Source: Zingiber officinale
Taxonomy: Eukaryota; Streptophyta; Magnoliopsida; Zingiberales; Zingiberaceae
Assembly: GCF_018446385.1 (NCBI RefSeq)
Contig: NC_055996.1
Location: forward strand, 16,169,317-16,233,316
Length of the DNA: 64,000 bases
Reading direction: 5' to 3'
The notes beneath the pieces were generated by a model, which saw only the letters and a program-made list of their open reading frames with translations, was not told where the DNA came from and did not search any database. Below are positions 1 through 11,695 of this stretch, in pieces. Position 1 is the stretch's first letter. Each line of letters starts with the position of its first letter. The translations under genes were made by a program, and so were the position numbers.

Positions 1-770
1 ATCAAAATTACCACGGGGTACTAGCATATTGGGCATCATAGTTTGGAGGAATGCAGATATTTTGAGAAGATGTATTTTCTTCTGCATTTGAATAATTCAA
101 AAGATTTGTAAAAGAAGCATTAAAATTTTTGTTCATTTCAAATACAAATAGAGAATGAAAGGATGAAAGAAATAAAGAATGAAGAGATGAATGAAAAAAA
201 AAATGAGTTCGTGGTATATTTATAGAATTTTTTTAATTAAAAAAATTAATTGTTGAACAACAGTTATTAAAGTAGCTGTTGTTTAACGTCTATCTTCATT
301 CAATTAATTTCTTCTCAACCTACCTACTATGTGTACATTATTTTTCAAGTAACAAATATTTTAAAAAAAAGTCAACGATGGAGCGGCTCCGCATTCGCTT
401 GAGGGAGATGGGAGGGAGGTTCCTCCCTCAAGCCACGTCACCAGTGGGAGCTCTGACTGGTGATGCTCTTAGGCTCCCATTATTGACATGGCATAGATGA
501 CAATGGGAGGGAATTCCTTCATTTTCGACAAGTGTGGCTCCCTGTTTAGGGAGTCGCTCCTTCACCTTGTTTTTTTTTAATTTACATAATTTTTTTTATT
601 TTTGTTTTTGTTTTTTAAAAATAAATAAATAAAAAAAAGGTTTTTGAAAAAGTGTGGACTATAAAGGAATTATTGAAAGATTTTTTTATAGTTGAGAGAT
701 ATATGAGATTTTTTAGTTTTGAAATAGCACTGATGTGGTATTGAGAGAGCTCTTGGAGAGCTCCTTTATT
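1..770 (-). mobile_element. PIF/Harbinger remnant: ORF1 N-terminus and 5' terminal region
   Basis: This stretch is homologous to 33060-33976. Both share a purine-rich leader (a block around 40-130 matches 33175-33260), an A/T-rich tract and a terminal block with the words GGAGGGA, GACATGGCATAG and GAGCTC. Read on the minus strand, 1-90 resembles the Asn/Pro/Gln-rich N-terminus of the Myb/SANT-type ORF1 of plant PIF/Harbinger elements, and the frame runs off the window. No intact gene is present. The assignment rests on the better-preserved copy near 33 kb, where SANT-like residues and a TIR-like end are visible. Confidence 0.5.
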
Positions 771-870
771 GTTACGTCAATGCCACATCAAAAGTAAAAA
801 AAAAATCTTACACATTTCTCCAATATAAAAAAACCTCTTAACAACTTCTTCATGGGTTCTACACTTTTTC
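647..870. repeat. Imperfect palindrome at the junction of two transposon ends
   Basis: The left arm (from GTGTGGACTATAAAGG near 652) and the reverse complement of the right arm (ending ATGGGTTCTACAC near 869) align over roughly 100 bases, centred on GAGAGCTCTTGGAGAGCTC near 745-765. Subterminal sequences of DNA transposons are inverted repeats of each other, so this looks like the end of one Harbinger-type element lying directly against the end of another. Confidence 0.6.
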
Positions 871-1285
871 ATTATATATATTTTCATCTCTCATTCATAT
901 TTTACATTATATATAATCAAATTTTTATAAAATTTAAATCCATAAATTGCTAACATGGAATAACATTAATAATTAAAAAAAATACATAAACATTAAAGTG
1001 CATCAAACAAAAAGACATAAATTATAATAATATATAAAAATAAACTTAAATGCATCGATATCAACCCACATCTCTATTTAATTTTTTTCAATCATATCAT
1101 GTATATAAAGTTGTCTGAGTGTCATCTCACTAATATCCTTCATAAGAATTTTATAATTCTTATGAAAGATCTTGGCTTCTTGCAAAACTATTTTTACATT
1201 TGATATTCTTTAATATCTTGTCATTTTTTGTCGATGCTTTATTTCATTGTGTAGCCCTCTCTGACTTTGAATTTACCCTTCTCTT
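871..1285 (-). mobile_element. A/T-rich remnant, possible Harbinger ORF1 C-terminus
   Basis: Very A/T-rich with no open frame. On the minus strand, 1040-1270 contains pieces such as KILMKDISEMT, which resemble the lysine-rich C-terminus of plant Harbinger ORF1 proteins. It continues from the palindrome junction and would be the 3' part of a second element. The resemblance is weak and was judged by eye. Confidence 0.3.
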
Positions 1286-1539
1286 TATTGGTGTAATATC
1301 CCCGGGGTCAAGGTTGACCAGGTTGACTAGGTTTGAGTTGGCTCAAGCCTGAGTCTTGATGTTTGGGTTTTGATGTTTGACAATACGTGGAGATTATAGG
1401 TGCAATCGTCCGATTGGGGAGATTGCTGGTGCAATTCCCCTCTAGTCAGGGTTTGACCAGATTGGTGTGAAGAAGAGACAAGTAGGTCAAGGCTGACCAG
1501 ATACTTGACTAGGAAAGTCCTAACTGGAGGTTAGGTAGT

Positions 1540-1790
1540 TGGAAGTCCAGGTGAGTGACTAGGAAAATCCCGGTAAGTGAAGCCAAGTGAAAATCCCGAT
1601 AAGTGAAGCCAAGTGAAAATCCTAGTGAGTGAAGCTAGGTGAAAGTCTTGCTGAGTGAAGCTAGGTAGATAGAAAGTCCTAGTGAGTAAAGCCAGACAGA
1701 GAAAAATCCTAGTGAGTGAAGCTAGGTGAAAATCCTAGTAAGTGAAGCTAGGTGAAAGTCCTAGTGAGTGAAGTCAGACACGTGGGAATC
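1540..1790 (+). repeat. Tandem short repeats in family A LTR
   Basis: About ten degenerate copies of a 22-28 bp unit, roughly GTGAGTGAAGCTAGGTGAAA followed by a variant of ATCCTA. The same array appears in reverse in the solo LTR at about 36760-37080, and a few copies occur at 62050-62170. It lies in what should be U3, where transcriptional control repeats would be expected; the function is unknown. Confidence 0.8.
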
Positions 1791-2159
1791 TAGGTGGATC
1801 AAGGTTGACAGGACACCTAGTGTTGGGAAGTCCAGTAGGTCAAAGGATTGGTCGGATACTTGACACGAGGAAATCCAGATGGGCCAAGGGTGACCGGACA
1901 TCTGGTGGAAGTCCAAGTGGGTCATGGAGGACCGGACACTTGGCACGAGACGGTAAGTTCAAGTGGGTCAAGGTTGACCGGACACTTGGCACGAGGAGAA
2001 AAGTCCAAGTGGGTCAAAGGAATTGACCGGACACTTGGTGAAGGAGTCCTAGCAAATCAAGGTTGACCAGATGCTAGGCATGAGGTTCCAATAGGTCACG
2101 ATTGATCGGATGTTGGATTTGGGGACCCTAAACTTGGTTTAAGCAAGTCAAGGGGAGAC

Positions 2160-2480
2160 TAATCGATCAACCGATCGATTGAACAGTGGTTCAATCGATC
2201 AACTGATTGATTGGCACTGTGTTACGACAAGCAGCGACCTAAATCGATCAGTAAATCGATTGGGAGCCTTTGTCACAGGTACAGAATGCTTCCCAATTGA
2301 TCAGCAGATCGATTGGGCACCTCCAATCGATCGGTTGATCGATTGGGGACTGGTTTTTCTCGCGTGATAACGAGAAAGCCTGAATCGATCGGTCGATCGA
2401 TTCAGGCGTTTTCAAGAGAGCATAGAAGAAGGATGAATTGTCGATCGATTTAGCCTCCCCAATCGATCAGCCGATCGATT
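2160..2480. repeat. Cluster of AATCGATC...GATCGATT palindromes
   Basis: Seven or so near-palindromic 20-24 bp words of the form CAATCGATCnnnnGATCGATTG, spaced 30-70 bp apart. Similar words occur in the internal region at 3940-4180 and in the solo LTR at 36040-36450. Each could form a short hairpin in DNA or RNA. Short IDRLIDW-like peptides in frames here only reflect the palindrome. Confidence 0.85.
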
Positions 2481-2973
2481 GGGAGGCGACCGTTGCGCAG
2501 GATAAAGCCGTTGGCGAGCGTCTTTCTCCGCAGTTCTTCCACTCCACTTCCAACGATCACTCTCAGAGATTCGTGCCAAATCTTGAAGTTTTCTTGGAGC
2601 AAAGTGTTGTTGCAGTTCCAAGATCAAGAGACGTTCCACACAAGAAGAAAAAGCTAGGGTTAGGGTTTCATGTTGTAAATCTTGTAAGATTTTACTTGTA
2701 TTTGCTTCCCTTTTCTTTCTTCTTGTATTGAGAGTTTGTACAAGACTTCTCCGCCTTTGGTAGTTACCGAGAATGAGTGTTTTGATTAGTGGAGTGTGTG
2801 TCACGTGTGGATCCTTGGATTAGTCACCGCTTCTTGAGGTGGATACCAAGTAAATCCTATTGTTAGCATTGTGAGCTTATTGTGAAGACTATCTGCTGCA
2901 AATCATCACCGAGCAAGTAACGAGCGCGCGACGAGCTATTCACCCCCCTCTAGCACCAAACGACCCTAACAAG

Positions 2974-2986
2974 TGGTATCAGAGCG
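2974..2986 (+). other. Primer binding site (tRNA-iMet type), family A
   Basis: TGGTATCAGAGCG follows the LTR end after a 2 bp spacer. It is complementary to the 3' end of plant initiator methionine tRNA, the usual primer of Ty1/copia elements. It fixes the LTR boundary and the plus orientation. Confidence 0.9.
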
Positions 2987-3069
2987 AGGTCGCTTTTTAC
3001 CGGAATCATCGCCGGAAGGGGCAACAAGGCTAGAGGGTGAAGAAGTTGAAACAAGTTCATCAAAGTCAA

Positions 3070-3810
3070 AGATTTCAAAAAGCTCAACTTCAAAATGGAA
3101 TTCTGAGATAGACTCGGATTAGACACAAGGGTGCCTCCACCATTCATAATGACGAGCTTCGATTCTTGGAAATCAAGAATAAAAAATTTCTTTATGATGG
3201 AGATAAAGCAATGATTTGTTCTAATGGAAGGCTTTGAAGCTCTAATAAATTTAAAGGACAAAATTCTCAAGAAGAGCAAATGGAGCCAAGAGCAAATTCT
3301 AAGGAGCAAGGCAAATGACAAGGTGACCAAACAATTGGTCAATTTATTGTCAAGCAATATTTTGGCTCAAATTGGAGAATTTAAAGATGTCAAATAGCTA
3401 TAGAGCAAATTGACCAAGCTTCATGAAGAACCCTCCACTGTACCAAATCAAGATAAATCCAAAGAGGGCAACTCAGTGGGGTAAGACCAAGAGAAAGATG
3501 TCTCCGAGTTGAGAGGTGCTCAACATCGGAAGAAGAAGAGGAAAGTCCATCCTCAAGAGGGCACGAAGATAAAGACAAAGAAGTGTACTCCTTATTTCAT
3601 GTGCATGAGGATTTGGAAGTTGGGAGATACTCAACATCCGAGGATGAAGAGGAAGAAGCCTCCACCTCTAAGATTGAGGGGGAGCGTGGACCATCATTGC
3701 CGGATCAAGAAGAAGCCTCTACTTCCGGATCAAAAGAATCAAATGTCTCCCATACATATGAAGGTATAAAGGTTTCAATTATTAATAATAAAAATTATAT
3801 TATAGTATAT
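3070..3810 (+). pseudogene. Gag-like pseudogene of family A
   Basis: Broken reading frames resemble the gag of family B (11696-13375) in order and content. Near 3130-3350 is a UBN2/DUF4219-like N-terminus with TSFDSWKSRIKNFF, KWSQEQ and a VNLLSSNILAQI-type segment. Around 3490-3750 comes an acidic and serine-rich stretch with TSEEEEE and TSEDEEEEASTS. There are at least two in-frame stops and frame changes, and no zinc knuckle or pol follows. The element is therefore a gag-only remnant. Confidence 0.6.
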
Positions 3811-4991
3811 ATCCTAATTTTTCCATGATAGTATATATCCTAAATAGTATCTACAAGAGTTTTCATAATTTTTAGAATTTTGTAGAATTTTTAAGACATT
3901 TCTGAAATTCGGTTGAAGTTAGATTTCAGAATTTCAAAATCTCAATCGATCAGCCGATCAATTAGGAAGCCTCAATCGATCAGCTGATAGATTGAGCTGC
4001 GTTTCTTCACGAACAAAGCCTCGCTGGATCGATTAGCCAATCGATTCAACCTGCCTGGATCGATCAGTGGATTGATTTAGAGGCAATTTCTACGAACAGA
4101 AGCTCGCGAAATCGATCAGGCGATCGATTGAAATGGTTTCAATCGATTGAGACCCAACTTCAATCGATTGGGAATGCTGATTTTGGCTGGGAAAGTCTGA
4201 TTTCAGTATTTTAAATCATTTTTAGTCTAGGTAACCATTCCTAACCTCTTGGAATATTTTTGTACACATTTAGGGAGAGTTTTCATGCTGAAAGCAAGAA
4301 TGGATTGGTTAGGGAAGACTAAGTTGAAGTTTAGGTTTAGGTTTGATTTCAATATTGAATTTTTAAACCTCAAAACTTTAAATTTTGGGTTTCCTAAAGC
4401 TTAGGGATTCCAAGTCATTGTTGGTGCAATGACAAAAGTTATGAGCATGTCTTTAGGGGGATCTACTCTTTAAAGACATGGAAATTATTTTCTGAAACCA
4501 TGGAAGGTGGTATATCCTTCTTTTGGACAAATGTTCAAGATTGAGCATTAGGAAACAATGGAGAATGGATATCTTCATTGTTTAGTTGTGTATGCACAAG
4601 GGCGAGCATTGGATACGATGAAGGGTATGAGATCTTCATTGTGTTTGTGAAGAGGTTAATGCTCACGGATGAGCATTGGACACAATGAAGGGTATGAGAC
4701 CATTGTGATGTTGTGAACAACATGTGAGATTGTGAACAATGTTGGGTAACTCTTCAGGGGGAGAGTATTTGATGTGTGTCAATAGGGGGAGAATTTACGG
4801 TTTAAGTTAGACCTTTGTCCCTCTAGGAAAGTTAGGAGGAGAATGCAGGGTTTGCACTATGCCTTCATTACCTTAAGAGGGAGTTTGCCCTCTAGGAAAG
4901 GGAGAAATAAAGGAAACCCTCATTCATGCTTTGGCATGAGGAGGAAGTTGAGACTATGGATTAGCCTAACTTAAAGGTATTGTCAAACATC
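3811..4991 (+). mobile_element. Non-coding internal region of family A element
   Basis: No coding potential was recognised. The region holds a second group of AATCGATC palindromes (3940-4180) and three or four related segments of about 70 bases around 4540-4730 built on GAGCATTGGA.ACAATG. No protease, integrase or reverse transcriptase is present. Confidence 0.6.
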
Positions 4992-5005
4992 AAAAATAGG
5001 GAGAT
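4992..5005 (+). other. Polypurine tract, family A
   Basis: AAAAATAGGGAGAT immediately precedes the 3' LTR start TGTTGGTGCAATATC, the expected place for plus-strand priming. Confidence 0.75.
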
Positions 5006-5241
5006 TGTTGGTGCAATATCCCCTGGGTCAAGGTTGACCAGGTTGACTAGGCTTGAGTTGGCTCAATCCTGAGTCTTGATATTTGGGTTTCGATATTTGA
5101 CAATATATGGAGATTACAAGTACAATCGCCCGATTGGGGAGATTGCTTATGCAATTCTCCTCTAGTCAGGGTTTGACCAGATTGGTGTGAAGATGAGTCA
5201 AGTAGGTTAAGGCTGACCGGATACTTGACTGGGGAAGTCCT
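5006..5241 (+). repeat. 3' LTR of family A, first part (split)
   Basis: This is collinear with the first ~235 bp of the 5' LTR at 1286. It stops abruptly at the LTR of the family B element. LTR sequence of this family resumes at 20220, so family B inserted into this LTR. Confidence 0.85.
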
Positions 5242-6297
5242 TGTTGGGACCTTGACGTCCGCTAGAGGGGGGGTGAATAGCGTCTCACCCAAAACTTTAC
5301 TTCCTATAATGTTAGTGCACAGCGGAATACAAAAGCAAACTAACAAATACGAAAGTTAACCTAAAACAAGAAGGAAGAAGACAACAAACCAAACACAAAC
5401 CCTAACACAAGGCGTGTACGTGGTTCGGAGATAACTTGCTCCTACTCCACGGCGTGTCCGTAAGGTGGACGATCCCTTAATCCGTCGGTGGATTAGTCCC
5501 CGGCAAACTCCGGCTAGCTCAACCTCCTTGTGGGTGGAGAAACCTCACCACAACTCTAACCAAGACCTCTTGGCACACAAAGATCTCTTGAGCACTTTGG
5601 TGACTACTAATTAGGCTTTAACCAAGTCTAATTTCGTCACCTTGGCCGGTCATACCAAGCTCCTTCTTATAGAGCTTGGAACAAATCAGAACCTGATTTG
5701 CCCGTTACCAGTCGACTGGTCAATGCACCAGTCGACTGGTGCCAATGGCTATCTCAACGGCTCTCTGCTACAGTGCATCAGTCGACTGCTACAATCATCA
5801 GTCGACTGCTATAGTACTGCTACAGTAACTCTACAGTACTGCTACAGTAACACTACAGTAAACCCTAATTTTAGGATTTTGCCTCGAGTACATTCACTCA
5901 GCACTCGTTCTCGCCCGACCAACCTAGACTTAGCCTTCTAGCCTCCTCCATCAGCCTCGCGTCCCTCGGATGTCTCCCCATCCTTCACGTCTTGCCTTCT
6001 GGAGCTTCCTTCGGCCTTGTCCATATTGTCGGGTCTTCTTTTGCCAAGAGGCTCCTCACCTCCGGGGCTTCATCCATTGCCAAGTCACACTTGGACTTAC
6101 GTTGCCAAGACTACATGCTTGGACTTACACCGCCAAGACTCATTCTTGGACTTTCCTTCTTTTGCCAAGATCACACTTGGACTTTCCTTGTTGTACCTGT
6201 ATCCTGCACACTCACAATGCATATCAAATACAACAATAAACCTAACTTAAACCTTTGCCCAAACATCAAAACCTAGGGCACCTAGATTGCTTCAACA
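5242..6297 (-). repeat. 3' LTR of family B LARD (left LTR)
   Basis: On the minus strand the LTR begins TGTTGAAGCAATC (right edge, preceded by a purine tract) and ends GGTCCCAACA (left edge). It is nearly identical to 13448-14504. It contains perfect ACCAGTCGACTGGT palindromes at 5707-5720 and 5727-5740, CATCAGTCGACTG variants, CTGCTACAGTA repeats near 5815-5860 and the U5-type block reading CTAGAGGGGGGGTGAATAGCG on the plus strand. This copy has an extra palindrome unit relative to 13448-14504. Confidence 0.9.
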
Positions 6298-7782
6298 ATC
6301 TCCACCTTTTTGATGTTTGGCAACCTGTTTAAGTTAGGGAAACATAAATGTAATACATATGCAAATAAATATGCAAATCAACTCATGCATAAATAATGGA
6401 ACCTAAATACCTAGGCTCCCCCTTCACCTAAGCTCTCCCTTAAGCTAGGATTTCTCGCAAAGGTAAACTTCTCCCCCTTTGCCTAAACAATCGCTCCCCC
6501 TTCACCTATGCTCCCCTTCGAGCTAGGATTTCTTACAAAGGTGTATAGGTTTTCCACTTAAACCTAAAATTCTCCCCCTTTGCCATACATCAAAAAGAGC
6601 TTCAACAATATCCCAATTGTTGAAAACATGTCATCCAAATTGACCCTAAACTCATGTATTTATCTCCTATGGATCTCATACATTTAAACGAGTTGACACG
6701 GTCAAGAACAACGTTGAAAAACACGTTTAGGCTGGTATCAGTCGACTGCCCTAAGTGCCAGTCGACTGCCCCCTTCGACAGAACCTTACAGAAACATTCT
6801 GTAGTTGAAATCTACTGTTACCAGTCGACTGGTCTTGGCACCAGTCGACTGCCCTCATAAAAATGAGCTTACAGAGACATTCTGTGCTCAAAAATACTGT
6901 TACCAGTCGACTGGTATCTTCACCAGTCGACTGGCACCCTATTTCTGAAAAAATCAGCCTTTTCTGACCAACTTCAGAAATGCACCAGAAATTCTACAGA
7001 CCTCCAAAAAATCTCAAATTTTGTGGAGAGGTCTATTTTAACCTTGTATACTTGGGAAAAATATATATAAAAATATATTTATCACAGATCCTAAGATTGA
7101 CACAAAATTCAAACCTAGCTAAATTGTTCAATTGAACCTTGACCTAAAGTCCTAGTTTTGGCTTCCTCTTGATGTATCTGCCCATACTAAACCACAATAC
7201 TTTCCTAGCATGGGTTTATATGGCATCTATACATCAAAAACTAATTTTCATGTAATATGAACCCAATTCATATTTTCATGCATAAAACTTAACCCAATTG
7301 TGTCAACCAAGTATAGTAGAGACTCAAATCTATCTCTAATCCCTTTGGCACATTTTGGTTCACTTAAGATCATTTACCATATGTCCCAAAGACTCTTTGA
7401 GCTCCCGCTTGAGCTCTTAATCTTATCCACCTCCCTAGGTGACTCATTTACTATGACTAGGCCATTTTGGTGCACCTCAGGTGATACTTGGCCTACAAGA
7501 CTCACTTTCTTAACCTTAGACACATTGTCTTTGGGAATTTCTTCTTGTCCTTAATCTTGGACACCTTATCCTTGCTATAATTATATGCTACCCTAGCATA
7601 TTCCTTCTTATTGGCCTTGGATGACTCTCCCTTGCTCTTGGTAACACCTCCCATACCAATATCATGTGCTAGCTTAACACTTGACCTCCTTTTGATCTTT
7701 GAAAAGATTTTTATGTTTTCAAAGAGTAACCCCCCCTAAAAACATGATCAAACTTTTATCATTGCACCAACAATGACTTGGG
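6298..7782 (-). mobile_element. Non-coding internal region of family B, left part
   Basis: This begins with the family B polypurine tract on the minus strand; the duplicate at 14505 reads AAAAAGGGGGAGAT. There is no long reading frame. At 6735-6930 it carries six more CAGTCGACTG words, so the palindrome is not limited to the LTR. Nothing else was recognised. Confidence 0.7.
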
Positions 7783-7787
7783 GTTCC

Positions 7788-10196
7788 TGTTGGTTGCTAC
7801 TCGGAAAACCTATAGGTTCCACTGTACAAAAATTTTGTACAAAGGTCTGAACCTTTTCCTAGCTACCATGTGTTCTTTTAAATTAAATTTTGGATCGCCT
7901 GCGGAACTTAACACGTTTGATCCAAAACTTAATCTATTTGTTCTTTTAGGTTTTGACTTGGATCTCCTGCAGAACTTAACACGTTCGACCCAAGTCTCCT
8001 TAAGTTATTAATTCCATTAAATATTAATTTCCATAAAAGGTTCCCAGTACTGACGTGGCGAGGCACATGGCCTTCTTGGATATGGGAGCAACCACCACCA
8101 ACTAGACAAAACCTTTAATAGAAAGCTAATATTTAATTTCCTAAAATAACTTTAGGTTAACCAAAGAGAACAATCAAATCACAAGGAAAAGAAAGAAACA
8201 AAAGAACACAACTTCGAAAAAACATATTCGAAATTCTAGAACGTAAGCCTCTTGTATTTGGTATTATTTCCATAAATAACTAGCATGATGCGGAAATAAA
8301 ATTTACTAGTTATACCTTGTAGAAAAATCTCTTGATCTTCTACCGTATTCCTCTTCTAACCTCGGACGTTGTGTGGGCAACGATCTTCCGAGACGAGAAA
8401 CCACCAATCACCTTCTTCTCCTCCTAGCTAGGTTCGGCCAACAAAGAGGAAGCTTCACCAAGGAAGAAAACAAAATACTAACCAAGCTCCAAGAGATGCT
8501 AGCTTTCTCTCCTTCTTCTTCTTCTTCTCCGAGTAGTATCCGGCCACCACAAGAGCTCCAATAGAAGGGTAGGGTTCGGCCACCACAAGAGGAAGAGAGG
8601 GAGAGGTTGGCCGGCCACACCAAGGAACAAAAGAGGGAGAGGAATAATAGATGTTGTGTCTTGTGAAGGCACCCTCACCCCTTCTTTTATATTCCTTGGC
8701 CTAGGCAAATTAGGAAATTTAATTACAATAAATTTTCCTTAATTTCCTTGACATGATTTAATTGAGAGAAATAAAATAAAATTTCCCCAATTAATTTCAA
8801 GTGGTCGGCCACATCATTGGAAAACAAAAGAGGACAAGTTTTAATCAACAATTAAAACTTCCTAATTTGTTTCCGGAAATTTTAAAAATAAAATTTCTCT
8901 TTAAAATCTCTTCATCGTTGATAAAAGGAAATTTCTATAATTTTAATTTTATCAACATGTGAATAATTTTTAAATAAAAAATAAAACATCTCTCCAATCT
9001 ACAAATAAGGAAAGAGATCTAATTTCTTTCTTTAATCTTTTGTAGATCTTTTACAAGAGAGATATTTTAATTTTAATTCTCTTTAAAATATATCTTCCAC
9101 ATAATAATAAAAATTAAAATTAAATTTCCTTTTTAATTTATTTTGGCCGGCCCTACTAGCTTGGGTTCAAGCTAGGGCCGGCCACCCAATCTCATACCTA
9201 GGCCGGCCCTAGCTTGATCCCAAGCTAGCTTGGCCGGCCCCTATTGGGTGGGTATAGAAGGTGGGTATAGGTGGGTATAGAACTCTATAAATAAGAGGCT
9301 ACGATAGGGACCGAGAGGAGGAATTGGTTTTGGTCTCCCGATAAAATTAAGCATCCCGTGTTCGCCCCGAACACACAACTTAATTTTATCAATGATGTTT
9401 CATTCCACTAGAGAATTATCATTGAACTACCGCACCAATCCCAAATTACATTTTTGGGCTCCTTCTTATTATGAGTGTGTTAGTCTCCCTGTGTTTAAGA
9501 TATCGAATGTCCACTAATTAAGTGAGTTACTGACAACTCATTTAATTAATGTCTAAGTCCAAGAGTAGTACCACTCAACCTTATCGTCATGTCGGACTAA
9601 GTCCACCTGCAGGGTTTAACATGATAATCCTTATGAGCTCCTCTTGGGGACATTATCAACCTAGTATCACTAGGACACAGTTTCCTTCTATAATCAACAA
9701 CACACACTATAAGTGATATCATTTCCCAATTTATCGGGCTTATTGATTCATCGAACTAAATCTTACCCATTGATAAATTAAAGAAATAAATATCAAATAT
9801 ATGTGCTTGTTATTATATTAGGATTAAGAGCACACACTTCCATAATAACCGAGGTCTTTGTTCCTTTATAAAGTCAGTATAAAAGAAATGACCTCAAATG
9901 GTCCTACTCAATACACTCTGAGTGTACTAGTGTAATTATATAGTCAAGATAAACTAATACCTAATTACACTACGACCTTCTAATGGTTTGTTCCTTTCCA
10001 TTCTGGTCGTGAGCTACTGTTTATAATTTATAAGGTACTGATAACATCATCTTCTGTATGTGACACCACATACTATGTTATCTACAATATAAATTAAATG
10101 AACAACTACAAACAAATGTAGATAATTAGACCAAATGTGATTCTTTATTCATAATGAATGTTTACAAAGCTTAGGCTTTCAGTATACACTCCAACA
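7788..10196 (-). repeat. Solo LTR, family C (copy 1)
   Basis: The 2.4 kb sequence runs from TGTTGGTTGCTACTCGG to CACTCCAACA, is homologous to both LTRs of the complete element at 22247-31986, and is flanked by the 5 bp direct repeat GTTCC (7783-7787 and 10197-10201). A single LTR with an intact TSD is what recombination between the two LTRs of a full copia element leaves. It sits inside family B internal sequence. Confidence 0.92.
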
Positions 10197-10201
10197 GTTC
10201 C

Positions 10202-11695
10202 TAAATAATTAGGAAAACCAAAACTTGAAGTTTGAGGTTCAAAATTCAATAATGAAACTAAACATCAACCGAAACTTCACTTTGGTCTTTCTTAACCAAA
10301 CCATACTTGTTTTCATCATGAAAACTCATGTAGACATTATTTAGGGTATACTTTATCAAGAAAAAATAGTTTTCTATGAAAATACTTCCTATTTTCAAAT
10401 ATTGACACAAATTTGAAAACTCTTGAAAACTTCAATGTTTTCTCCTAGTTTGTGTCTAACTTTTCAATGATGATTACTATCAAAAGATAGTCTTCACCAA
10501 GGTTTTTCAAAAGTATTTTGAAATCATTTTCGAAACCAATATCCAACCACGTTCTTTGGGCTCAAAGTACATGACTTATACATTAGCTTTCCCAATGATT
10601 GGAAGACACATAACTATGTGTTTTGATGAACCTAAAACTCAACAAGATGCACTAGATCAACATCTTGAGTTTAATTCACCATCTTAACATCTCACTTGTA
10701 CCTAACGTGTATTAAAACGCATACAAGTCACCTTATAGTTCTTTGTGAAATGTATATTTGGTCTTGTCCTAAACTAAGGGATCATACATCTCTATCTAGG
10801 CATTGTAAAAATCATGATCATCCATCTAGGATGTCACTTGATATGATCCCTCTTGTTGGGACACTTCCATACATAATAAATGTCTTTTGTCCTTAATTAT
10901 AAGGAAATTGACATAATGATTAATGGCATACATCAAAATAAGCAAAGCATGTTATAACTACATGATATATGCATGACATGACATGGTATTTTTGTATTTT
11001 TCATAATAAAATGTGAATGCTAAATATGATGTCATGGCATATGATGGGCAAACAATCATGACAAGTTAGCATAAATAAAATGTACCTAGATAATCTATCT
11101 AAGTATCCTTAATTCTTAGCTATACCTTAAAATTAAATCCTAGATTGCCCAATTTCATCAAGAAAGTGCCAAACCCAATTTTGACATTTCTTTTTCCCTT
11201 TCTAAATTTGTGCCATTTTTAAATTAAACAAATTCCTCAAAGTATGACACATTTTATTCTTTCAAAGAGTATATGAAATCAAATTAAGGCTTAGATTCAC
11301 CTTTAACCTTCTAAGAAAATGCCAAAACCCCCAACTTGGCATTTCTTATCCTTTTCCAAATGTGTCAATTTAAATTAGATTTAACTCCTCAAATTTTGAC
11401 ACATTTTTGCTCTTCAAGGCTTTAAGCACATTTGATTAAAGCATGAGTTTTCTCTTAATTCCTTAAGAAAGTATCAAAATTCTAACTTGATTTTTCTTAT
11501 ACTTTTCTTAAGTGTGCCAAGTTAGATTAAGTTCAACTCTTCAAATTTTGGCACATATATTACTCTCTCAAAGAGTAACCCAATAACCTTTTCTTTTCAA
11601 AGGTTAACAATAACCTTGAAAATGCTCTCAAGTGTCAACTTTACAAAGGTTGGGTTAACTACCTTTCCAATTGGAGTTGACACTCTCTAACCTAT
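10202..11695 (-). mobile_element. Non-coding internal region of family B, right part
   Basis: This is downstream of gag on the minus strand. The only structure seen is three degenerate tandem copies of a ~150 bp unit at about 11158-11600. No pol motifs (DTG/DSG, integrase HHCC, YVDD) were recognised on either strand. Confidence 0.65.
11158..11600. repeat. Three degenerate ~150 bp tandem repeats
   Basis: Units starting AAGAAAGTGCCAAA (11158), AAGAAAATGCCAAA (11309) and AAGAAAGTATCAAA (11465) each continue through a CTTTTCC...TGTGCCA...CCTCAAA.TTTGACACAT pattern. The whole array is repeated at about 19355-19800 as part of the large tandem duplication. Confidence 0.75.

Larger units (their letters stand above)
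1286..2971 (+). repeat. 5' LTR, family A
   Basis: The LTR begins TATTGGTGTAATATCCCC, matching the start of the 3' copy at 5006 (TGTTGGTGCAATATCCCC) with the canonical TG changed to TA, and ends CCCTAACA just before a tRNA-iMet primer binding site. It contains a short-repeat array, a cluster of AATCGATC palindromes and, near its end, the block CTATTCACCCCCCTCTAGC. A solo LTR of the same family lies inverted at 35563-37313. Length about 1.69 kb. Confidence 0.85.

Noticed and set aside
2179..2367. Frame encoding repeated IDRLIDW-like peptides
   Set aside because: This is a direct translation of the AATCGATC palindromes and appears on both strands. There is no other sign of coding.
1540..2480. 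Possible CRISPR-like array (regularly repeated short units)
   Set aside because: Units are degenerate, spacers are not unique, the context is a plant LTR and no cas genes are present.
5970..6276. Three overlapping plus-strand frames in the family B LTR, repeated at 14177-14483
   Set aside because: They lie in non-coding LTR sequence built of CCAAGACTCACACTTGGAC-like repeats, overlap one another in different frames, and have no known domain.
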